Assembly: GCF_000003605.2 (NCBI RefSeq) | Contig: NW_003116458.1 | Span: 256,146 to 273,938 of the forward strand | Origin: Saccoglossus kowalevskii | Taxonomy: Eukaryota > Hemichordata > Enteropneusta > Harrimaniidae | Length of the DNA: 17,793 nucleotides | Direction: 5' to 3' | Part shown: piece by piece, positions 1 to 9,900 of the stretch | Position numbering within the stretch: position 1 is the stretch's first letter | Layout: each line of letters begins with the position of its first letter | Translations under genes and position numbers: made by a program | Notes under the pieces: model-generated | The model's database searches: none | Told to the model about the DNA's origin: nothing | The model's input: the letters and a program-made list of their open reading frames with translations, nothing else

Positions 1-3000
1 TAGTCAATCCTGAAAATATAAAGCACTGATCAGCCAGCATCTGTATTTTATTGAAATTGGTGTCTATTGCCACTACCGGTAACAAGAACTCACTAGCTTG
101 AATAAACCTCGCCCTTGCCTTGCTGAAAGCAGGATCGGATTTGTGTCAATGCTCGATGTATCTAGAATCACTGCATACGGTACTAGTTGCAGGGCTCATT
201 TCAATTTAATCTTTTCACCACCAGTTCCCCCTTTTCATCACAAATTCACAAAATAGTTCTGTTTATAGTCTGCACTTTCCTTCAAAAGAATTGGGACAAA
301 AATAGCCAAATGTTTTGAGTAAAAACTGAAAATTGATGCAAACTTTGTCCAAAATTAGGGTTCATTTCCTGAAATATTGAAGAAAAAAGTACAGACATAT
401 TTGGGTAAGAAAGATTAGTGGTTAAAAGGTTAATCATGGCTGCAAGTATTTCCATGTCTCAGAATTGCATTTCAATTGGTGATTTTGCGTACAATTGCGA
501 GATCTCACGAGTTGCATCGTGAAAGACGCGCGTCGAACGTCGAATGTTTTGATTTCAAACTCTAATTTCTTTATTTCGTAGCTCACATCGACCGGCCGAT
601 CTTTGACAGAAGAATATTGCTTCCGAGTACCCTTACTTAATCAAAATTGCCTATCATCAAATATGGACAGCACATTATTTAAGCATGGAAATGTCCCCCT
701 AAATACTTTCGCATTTGTCAAATCCCACGCGATGTTTGACGCCACTACAACGCTACATTGTATGACCTTTGTCCTGTTTTTACGTTTGATTTCACGCATA
801 ACATGCAATTCTCGCAGTGAACGGAAAATGGTCTATTGAAGATGGTTGATATAATAAAACCCCAAAACTCAAAAAACTACATTATCATACAACTCAGAAG
901 CTAATCAGTGACAGCCTTATAGTTTAACGGTAATCTTGGTTTTAAATAATCCCCCAAAAATAGTCTAGGTTTTTTGTATACATGTATCAAGGTTTTGTAT
1001 GTAAGATATTTCCATTCAAAAGCTCTGAATGTGGTCGAACTTGTTAGCAGTTGGCTTAATGAAAGTTTGGTATGTTTTTGATTTGTAGGAATCTACAAAA
1101 ATATTTATCAACTTGTCCATTTGTTTAGATTCCAGCCAGATTCAAGATGGTGGCCTTCATACAGTAAATATTGGTAAATTAATCCATTGTTTTTATTACA
1201 CTACCGGTAGTATGCCAGCTGACTGTGTTTATAAGCAGCCCTGACAAAGCAGATAACATAGAACAGGCTATTACCTTGTTTACACAACAGCATTTTATCA
1301 GAGCCAATTAGAGCCAAGTTCGGCTTCGATACAGTTTTTGGGTCGAGCTGTGACAAATTTCGGCCCGACATGGCCCTGACCATGTAAACACATCAGTCCA
1401 AAATCACGTCTAACTATTGCCTTCTTCAAATTACGATCCATTCAAATGATGGAGTCTATATCATTTGTAATCTCTGTGCGGAAACTGTAGATGAACAAAT
1501 TGCATCCCCCTTAAAATAAGTGTAGTTCGTGGACAACGACTGGCACAATTCTTTTGTGGTATTCTTACTTGTTTTCTCCAAATGTACCTGTTTCTTAAGG
1601 AATGTAGGTCCTGTCATGACAGAAAAATCAAAAATTGGAATGGTCATCGGAAGACATCAATATCAAAAAGGGGTTGCCATCTAGATATAAAACATATTAA
1701 AAATATATTGATTCTCAAGCGATTGAGAGAGATGTCCCATTTGATACTGATAGTACTGGTCTGAACTCGGCTCTTGTTCGGCCCCAACCATATAAACACA
1801 CAAGAGATATTCTCCTGTTAATAGGTAGAATGAGCAATAGTTTGCTCCGATAAAATGTTGCTGTGTAACCGAGCAATATTTTCCTGTAGGTGTTAATAGT
1901 GAGCTTCTTAGGGAAACACAAAATGTCTGGCTTCAAAGTTTATTGTGAGTTGCATACTATAGTTTCTTACTGGAGACAGTGATACTGGTGAAACGTTTCT
2001 AAAAGATATAGTACTAGATGATACAAATCATCAACAAAGCCTACAAAACTAAAGCAGGAAATATTACTCTACAGGCAAATTATATGTAATTTTATTCCAT
2101 GTTAGCACAATTAAAATATCTACTATATAAAGCAGGAATTAGCTTGAAATTAATATGCTTGATATGTGCTCTGTAATTGGAAAATTATTTTTACATGTAA
2201 GCTAATGATGGAAATATTGAAAGCAAACAAAACTCAATCTATGGAACTTATTAAATTTCATACTGTAATCAAAACCAATAATTGAATCATTCATAAACAC
2301 GAGATGAAATTTTTTCAGAAACTATTTCTAATAAAAAAAAAAAACAAGATTGACAGTAAACAGAAAAGAATGTGTCAATTGAATGCCGTGCGGATGCCCT
2401 TTATATGAAGCACAGTATATTGTCAAGAGTTTTATTTTTATAAATTTCCCACATAGTAAAAATATCATGGTGTTCTTGAAGTAGAGAAAGCAATAAAATT
2501 GTCAAATCATGGTTATATCTAGTACCAGTAGTAAAAATGTACAGTATTTAATGAATTGTCAAGCTTGCACACATTGTAAGCTGCAAACAAAAATTGTATA
2601 AAAAAGTGCAATGATATCTAAATCTAATTTTATGAATTTTGGTATGTTTATTGGAATACGGGTAAGATATATTTTCAAACCATGCTCAATAATATATACA
2701 AATGATTTACTGGCACATTAAATTTAGGGGTACCCCATTCAAGCTGCTCTCAAGCGGTCAGAGAGCATGGAATTAATTCAACACTCATTTCAACATTCTT
2801 GGAATGTGCTAAAACAGTGTATGAATTTTTTGGCAGCAATAAGTGTATTTTTTGTGTGTGAAGGAACCTTGGATGTTAGTTTAAATTTAATTAAATGTAA
2901 TATATCGATGGAAAGATAGCAATATGTGGAAATAATGACTACTATTACCAAATCTGTTCATTTGAAACTATTAAATGGTGATCATTTTGCTCCTAGGTCT

Positions 3001-3230
3001 GACACCAACCTTATTAAAACATGAACAGTACTCAAGGTTAGGAAATCACAGGAATGCTCCCTTATTTACAAAACATGAATATGTGAAAATGAAACTATAA
3101 ACTGGTGTTTTCATCCAATGTACACAACAAATTGACAAACCAAGGACAAGTACCACACCTTTTTAAGAAAGATAAAACTTCACTGATAGTTGTAACTTAG
3201 GGAAAGTATGACTGCACTGGTCAGTCTTAC
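1..3230. other. No gene recognised; intronic or intergenic sequence
   Basis: All open frames are short, with no known motif or consistent splice pairing. Patches at about 485-600 and 725-830 have more CpG than the surroundings (GCGCGTCGAACGTCG and similar) and could be a promoter or first exon, but orientation is not clear. The cluster at 1224-1800 has repeat structure and is listed separately. Confidence 0.5.
1224..1800. repeat. Degenerate repeat cluster with nested inverted termini (MITE-like)
   Basis: TGTGTTTATA (1224-1233) is the exact inverse of TATAAACACA (1791-1800); TGTTTACA (1277-1284) is the inverse of TGTAAACA (1383-1390). Near the right ends, two related direct copies can be read: TTCGGCCC...GACCATGTAAACACA and TTCGGCCCCAACCATATAAACACA. 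This suggests remnants of a small non-autonomous element family. No transposase is present. Confidence 0.35.
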
Positions 3231-3337
3231 CATACTCAGGACCCTCGATGGCCAATAGGCCATATTAGTATTAGTAAGGTATATCAAGTGCCCTTGTTTA
3301 GCATTATACATAATGTAGTTATAAAATAGATGACACG
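3231..3337 (-). CDS. Possible internal exon with a weak PWWP-like signature
   Basis: Seen: acceptor TTTTCCAG (ends 3338) and donor ATG before GTAAGA (3230-3225) enclose 107 nt, open for 35 codons in one frame. The frame holds KQGHLIYLTNTN and MAYWPSRVLSM, starting translation possibly at an internal ATG. Known: PWWP domains open with G-D-L-V-W/Y-A-K and have W-P-A-x-V about ten residues on. Inference: this may be the first coding exon of the gene whose 5' end is at 4269. No following exon with the rest of a PWWP fold was found, so a chance open stretch is quite possible. Confidence 0.22.
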
Positions 3338-4268
3338 CTGGAAAATCAGCAGACATTGCATGTATGGAATTGAACTACTCTAGCTAGTAGTTTTGTCTGA
3401 AGCCGGCCTTTAGAGTGTCACAATAACAGGTAGAGAATACAAACTGAACAAAGAGCGGAGGGCACAGGTCATACAACGTACGTTGCAAACCGAATTTCTA
3501 CAGTTATTTAAACAATGACAACGTGCCACACTGATCAAAGAATACCTTTTTCAAGAGTTTTAAGATAGTAAGAGTTTTTAATTATAATTATGTAATCAAT
3601 CCTGACATATTAAAATAAGGAATTATTTAGTTACGTCAAACTGGTGTACACAATCACTGGCAACTTGCTAGTGTTTACAGTTCAGTGATTCAACAACCCG
3701 GCGTAATAAACAGTTAACTTCACACATGATATACATACAATTACAGTCAATTAAATATTTCTATTAATTAACCCATACTACACAGCTTTAGACATTTCAG
3801 AGACATCCGTAAATTAACTCCCTGTAATCTGGAAATTTTCAGACAGAATATGGGGTGAACACACAGAGCTGTCACTGAAATGTGACAATACAAACGAACA
3901 CAACTTCACTTGATCAAGTCAACCGGCCGTAAAAGCATTTCAACAGTAACCTTGTTGCGACGTTGCTGACAAGGAGAACGTGTTCATATAATGTTGTAAC
4001 GCTGTCACACACTCAAAAATATTTTTGTTGTTTAGACATCGCCTACTACGAGTAACACGATGTTTTCTTGTCACCATGATACTGTTCAAAGTTAAACTTC
4101 AACAAGTAAAGTAACAAATTATTCGACCCCGTCCCCGGCAATCAAAAACAAGTCTGGAGTGTTGATTTCGTGAGCAATACAATTCAACAGTTTCTAGAAA
4201 AAAGTCCTACCAATATGACTGTTTGGAAGTGTATATCTATTGGTGCAAGTAATTGTATTGAAACTTAC

Positions 4269-4345
4269 CGTTAAATGAACAAATATCTGAGAATTTCCAA
4301 CGCTTTCGCCTAGATTCCAAAGTAAGCTCAAAATGTCCGCTAGAG
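4269..4345 (-). other. Candidate 5' UTR exon of a second minus-strand gene
   Basis: A strong donor (ACG before GTAAGT, 4268-4263) ends a stretch just below a promoter-like cluster. ATGs on the minus strand above it open only short frames that stop before the donor, so it would be non-coding. Transcription would run left, tandem with the central gene whose 3' end lies about 1.7 kb away. Confidence 0.4.
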
Positions 4346-4370
4346 TAATAACAACAGTGTAATGGGAATA

Positions 4371-4389
4371 TCACGTGAATGTGACGTCA
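4371..4389. promoter_or_regulatory. E-box and CRE pair in a promoter-like region
   Basis: TCACGTGA (4371-4378) and TGACGTCA (4382-4389) are two perfect 8-bp palindromes with 3 bp between them. They match the binding sites of bHLH-zip (USF/MAX/TFEB type) and of CREB/ATF bZIP proteins. GATGGCGCC at 4432-4440 adds a YY1-like or initiator-like motif. Confidence 0.55.
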
Positions 4390-4459
4390 TGAAAAGGCAC
4401 TCTCGGTATTCCTTGCCTGGACAAACCGCATGATGGCGCCCGGAGTAACTCGCATCAGA

Positions 4460-6110
4460 TCGACAGTGATAATCACAATTTTATAACTATAATCATATAT
4501 GACGTGAAACATATTTGTATTACAAAATATATTAATAGCCGGTTTACGATGACAGTGGTGAGAATAGCTTTTCCGGAAATATTTTTAGCACATCCATATT
4601 TGGACAACATTCCCAGTGGAATCCAAGGGACACACCCACACACATGTGTTCACACACCTAGTGACACATAGGTCAAATGGCAAGTAAACACCAGTGTACA
4701 ATGGTTGGCAGTTTCCCCAACTATTATCGGTTCATTCAATGTTAAAGATAAAAAAATACCATCAAAACATCAATGACCAGACATAGGTATATATAAAGTT
4801 CTTTAGTAAAACTAATGTAATTAATAAAAAGTACCGGGTACTCGTAGTTCTTTGTATATAAGCCATAGCAGGTGGGTGTTTCAATAAATGAGGTTCATTT
4901 CCTCTTAGTAGGAAATGAAGCACTTTTCTATGAGCAAGATGCGTTCACAATTACTTGTACCACTGGTATTTAACATAGTCTCATCTATGTCATTCACTTC
5001 AATTAAACCATATAAAATGAACTGTATCTTTCACGCTAGGATATTAGACACATACAATAATGCTGCTGTGGTACAAAATTCCAATTATTCATTGAACTAA
5101 TGAACAATATGGAACTGAAAATAATATGAAAGCATGCAAAGCATAATTAATTTTGTAACAGTATACTTCATTGCACAATATTCACTAAAATTGCTCAATA
5201 CAAAATGTGCAATACACTTTTCATTAGAATTTTGGTCCAACGCAAAATTACCACAACTTACCACACAGTCATGCGACTCATTATCATATTTATCACCTCA
5301 AAAACGTGCTGACAACCATAGAGGGCGTGGCAGAACAGACCAGTTGTGGAAATTTCGCATCAACGTGAAAGATTCTCCAAACTTATTCTTTGAGGAATTA
5401 TCAGTTAAAATTCATATTACAGTCATAGAGTACTTAAACTGAAAAAAAAATGTCTGCATGTACACTCGAACCTGTTTTAGTATTGCAACAGTACCATCTC
5501 ATTATTTTCTGGACAAAAATTATTTCATGTACAAGTTGGCGATCAATAAAAAAAAATAATCCAACCTTCATATATAAAGAACACCTGTCAATAAAGCCCA
5601 ATTTAATTTAAACTCCCTTGGGTGGTTACTATACACAGGTTTGATAGTAGTAATTTTTGTGAATTTCGAAAGTCAGTGAAATTTACAATAATTTTGTAGA
5701 AATGAAAATTCCCCGGGGTCCTAAAGACAGTTACATCAACATTCATTTTGTCATCACACACACCATTAAATCATTAAAACAAAAATTAAACAGTTTACAG
5801 TCAGTCTCAACAAATAATGCACACTGTATCAGACTTTGAGTATCTTTATTAATAGTACTTTTAAAATCATAACTAGTTAGATCATAAAATAATTTTTTCT
5901 TTCCCATTGGCAGATTTTTGAAATATGGCATAGGAACATACACTTTCATTGCATCTAAAATGTAAATATAAATTTGGTTTATACCAAAACTGTCAAACAT
6001 TATTAGCATAAAGTGGTAATGATGCACAAAAAGTTATTTATGTACAGTATATATAAAGCACATTCAACATAATTGTTGAATAGTATAGAATTAAAATGGA
6101 TAAAAATTAA
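4460..6110. other. No gene recognised; 3' flank of central gene and upstream flank of the left gene
   Basis: AT-rich sequence with short spurious open frames. It contains a CA-rich patch at 4628-4670 (acacacccacacacatg) and a GAGGGCG motif at 5321-5327 listed under findings. Confidence 0.55.
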
Positions 6111-6116
6111 CAATAC

Positions 6117-6122
6117 TTTATT
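6117..6122 (-). terminator. Poly(A) signal AATAAA of the central gene
   Basis: TTTATT on the plus strand reads AATAAA on the minus strand, 180 nt after the stop codon at 6302. It is the first canonical signal downstream. A second one lies at 5850-5845 and could serve a longer 3' UTR. Confidence 0.6.
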
Positions 6123-6301
6123 GCATTATATTGTATCATGATTTAGTTTGCAATCAAACTACACAATTTAACTTGCTATAAATATACTTAAGTATAAAAA
6201 AATTGGATGATTGAAATCAAAATGGTCTAAAATATTAATTTGTTGAGAAATTATTTGTGATCTTTATAGAATTTGTGTCCATGATTTGTAAGTTTGCAAC
6301 T

Positions 6302-6925
6302 TCACTGAAAAGCTTGACTGACTTTAACTTTTTTGGTCGATGCAGAATTATTGTCAACATCATCTTCTCTACATCGTTTCTTTCTGTCTTGTGTTGAATC
6401 CTTTTCACCTTCGGAGCATTGAGATTTAGGTGGTCCTGAGGCAGTCACCTGCAGTGTATCTATTACAGGTACCGGTAATTGTAGTGTAGCTATCATAACA
6501 TCGTTCAGTTTTCTTTTCTTATTTTCTCTAATGATTTCATCATCTTGTTGTAAAGGCCGTTTTCGTTGGTTAAGCGCTGGGTTTATTAAACATAGGTCAA
6601 TATCCTTGCGTGAAGAGTCATCAAGACTTTGTATGAGTTGATCTTGATATTTTGGTTCTTCAAGTTTTGGGAAAGGCTGACCATAAACATAATGTTGCTG
6701 AATTTGCTTTGCTCTTGCAAGTTTCTTCAAGTAGTCTTCAGGGCTTAATTTAATGACAGGTTTTTCTTTCAACTCTTCTTCTTCATCTTTATTCCACAAC
6801 CTTTTAGGAAGGCCTTTTTGCTTTCTCTCCTTGTTCTCTTCTGTCCTCTTTTTCTTTAACTCTTCTTCTTTCTGCTTTCTTCGTTCCTGGTCTCTCTTCC
6901 TTTTTTTTGCTTGCTTATTTTTGAT
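6302..6925 (-). CDS. TRERF1/ZNF541/MIDEAS-like: Coding exon 11: basic C-terminal tail and stop
   Basis: Residues 884-1090, stop TGA at 6304-6302. Acceptor CAG at 6928-6926. The first 45 residues are almost all Lys, Arg, Glu and Gln (KNKQAKKRKRDQERRKQK and similar), predicted as a long charged helix and a nuclear localisation signal. They continue with LWNKDEEEELKEKP and a segment PEDYLKKLARAKQIQQHY with a Pro-rich sequel (GQPFPKLEEPKYQDQL). Two further basic clusters (KKRKL and KKRCRED) are present near the end. No known domain is seen here. Confidence 0.9.
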   Translation of the reverse strand: MKNKQAKKRKRDQERRKQKEEELKKKRTEENKERKQKGLPKRLWNKDEEEELKEKPVIKLSPEDYLKKLARAKQIQQHYVYGQPFPKLEEPKYQDQLIQSLDDSSRKDIDLCLINPALNQRKRPLQQDDEIIRENKKRKLNDVMIATLQLPVPVIDTLQVTASGPPKSQCSEGEKDSTQDRKKRCREDDVDNNSASTKKVKVSQAFQ

Positions 6926-9900
6926 CTGAAATTGATGTGTAAAAATATATTGAAATTGAATTGGTTGCTATGGGCATGGCTGTGATTATGGTTGTTAGAG
7001 ATAAAAATTAACATTTTCTACTATCCACCATGTTGATGTTTTACAACAATGCAGTTGATAATACTATTTCATATATATTATATGCTTTATAATACAATAT
7101 ATGTGGTATTACTGGTAAATTATGCAACTAATATGAAAATTGCTCTGGTTGGCAAGGATATGCCCACCTATTTTTTCCATATTAGTAGCATATTCACATT
7201 TTTAAAAGTTTGCTCATAATTCCAAATATGCATATTAAGTTACATTACCACACAACTCCAACTGATTAAAAAATTCCAAAGATTTTCACCAAAAGAAAGA
7301 ATGGCAGTTATCCCACAATGAACACATCTTATTGAGCTCTATCAATCACAACATGGCTGATAAATTTTAGGGAGTAATAAAGTTGCTAATAACTAAATAT
7401 GCAAATGAGTACTTAATTGAAAGGCAGTGGTTGTCGCACCATGTTTGAGACTCATATTGATGTACACAACACATGTAAAATACAATTCGAACATGTGCTG
7501 TGGGAAGACCACTGTCCTTTGAGATTAACTTCAATATTGCATTCTCCATTTCATTCAAATATACTGGTACATCAATCACATTTCTTCAAAGTTTAGTCAT
7601 ATTAGTAATATTTGAAATGTATTCAAAATTAACGTGACAACTTTGAATTAAGCTGATCAATTATGACACTGAGAGGATACTTACATATTTTGCATTTCTT
7701 TTCCTGTAAGTGTCATCCGGATAAAATTCTTCCAGTGTACGTTTCCACTGGTAGTAAAATTCTACACACTGATTGGGAGACCTGGTTTTCACCTGTAATG
7801 ATTTGAAAAATGTATCTACTTGGTGAAAAGTGAAACAAACTTCAATAATATATCTTAGATGATTAAATGAAATTCTTAGAACCAATACTGTAACTTCACT
7901 TACCCAATCAGATATCTTAAAAAATATTTTCCCAAACTTGAGTATGGCTTCTTCAAACAGCCTGACTTCATACTTAAACCACAGATTACCAACAACTACA
8001 ATAAAAACATATATTATTTCATTAGAAAGTATACCTGATAAAATTAATAATATTCATACTATTTAATTGATAGGGTCATAATATGACAACTTACCACGAA
8101 TCTGTGAATCTAAGACTCGTAAATCTTCTGCATCATCATTTGTCAAGGCATTCACATTCACATCACTATTTTTTGACTCATCAACAGGCAGTATGACATT
8201 GTTTTTGTTTGTCAAATCTTCAACTACTGTTGAAGCAGATTCCTTCTTAGGTATTTTGCATCCAGCGAATATTCTTGATAGGTGTCCATGTACTGAAATA
8301 CAAAAATACAAGTTAAGATCAACTGACCATAACATGACAAATTTTCAAGAAATACAAGGAATTTTGATCAGCTGACCTAATTAAACATGAAAAATATTGG
8401 TTTCAGTAAAAGATTACTTTCAACAATACTTACAGTCATCAGCATTTGTTAACTTGTCACCATCACCGGGTTTCCAGATAAGTTCACTTCCAACACCATG
8501 TTGTCTACATTCCCCATTAATCTGACTTCTACCGGTAGGTACTGTGAAGATGCGTTAGTTAGATTTTGACTTGAGTACTTAATATTAATTTACTATTATT
8601 ATACACAGACACTCTGTCCCTTAAAAAATTTTCATACACAATAAAAAAATATAATTCAAAATCAATACACCAATATCTTAAAATATGCAACATTCGCAAA
8701 AATTAAAAAAAAATAAGAATGTCACATTATATTTACTGTATTTTCTCTATTAGTAGCACATACAATAAATAAGAAAGGTGTTTATATGATCCTAATAAGT
8801 CACATTTTAATAATCTCAAGGATTGAGCTTCAGAGTTTAGAGGATGTGTCATTCATTTTCAAGTAAAAGTTTGATAAAGTTGTCTTGGCAAATAGTATTG
8901 AGAAAAAACGGTATTTTTTTTTCAAAGGGCACCAAGACAAACTCCTTGAGCATCAAGGCAATTGCCTTCAATACCTCTGTGAGGTTTAAGCCCTCGTATC
9001 CAGTATATAATAAATGTTATTGTTGGTTCACATATGTTTTATTGAAGATAAACTTCTAATACATGTAATGCAAATAAAGTATATATATATGGGTTGTTAA
9101 GTGCCTGTTGAGTTCAATGTGGGTGAACTTACATAATTCTGGTATATCAGCATGTTTATTTCGAACAGATATAGACTGCTGAACTGAAGGTTCTTTACTG
9201 ACAGCTCTGCAATGGAAAAAGAATAAAATAAATAATAGAATAGAAAAGTGGGGATAGATACAAAATTATTTAATCATTTTTTTATAATATCTTGCTTAAA
9301 TATTACAGCTTGCATAATTTAAATTTATATTTATACCATGCAGTTTTGCTAAATATTTTATTTCATAAATAATTTTATCAATAAATGTATCTAATTAATA
9401 CATGATTATAGTGTTTGCTTTCTTTACAATGCAATAGACCTATCATAGAGAATATCGTAATCCTTTTATAAGTTGGACCACAAACAAATAATTATTTTTA
9501 GAGATGGATGAATTGTTAAAATTATATTTGTTGAGTGATTGAATCATAATTTTATTTTTCAATAATGAGAGGAAACATCAAATGTATCAACAACCATAGA
9601 CTTTTCCTACCAGGTGGATGAATTGCTAGAGGAACAACAATTTTTTTTTTCAATTGAAACTAGGTGGTCCAACTAACAGAACGATTATGGTAAACCTGAT
9701 GATTTTCAACATTTAATTAATATATTATTACTATATAATGTACGAGGTGCATCTAAGTAGTGGGTGGCTGACACAATGATACAGAGCTTTTAAAAAAGCA
9801 ATTAATCACCATTGTCATATATCTTTATAATAATAGAATGTAATATATTTAATAATTACGGTAAATAATATTTTTATAACATAAAAAAATAAGATTAATG

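Noticed and set aside
603-839. 78-codon open frame on the plus strand in a CpG-richer patch
   Set aside because: No recognisable motif, no splice or promoter support, and no continuation; length is within chance for this sequence.
1138-1160. TCAAGATGGTGGCC, similar to a YY1/TISU element
   Set aside because: Has T instead of C at the invariant GGCGG core, opens a 6-codon frame, and there is no donor or CpG context nearby.
3950-4080. Minus-strand frame starting MVTRKHRVTRSRRCLNNKN, about 43 codons
   Set aside because: It lies just below the presumed 5' exon of the left gene and has a basic start, but it ends in a stop with no donor in phase and shows no family resemblance; at best an intronic or upstream ORF.
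5134-5442. 102-codon plus-strand open frame
   Set aside because: Composition is that of AT-rich chance sequence; no domain and no splice context. The GRGRTD stretch simply reflects the GAGGGCGTGG motif.
5743-6027. 94-codon minus-strand open frame beyond the stop of the central gene
   Set aside because: It sits in the 3' flank after a poly(A) signal, has no acceptor in phase and no known motif.
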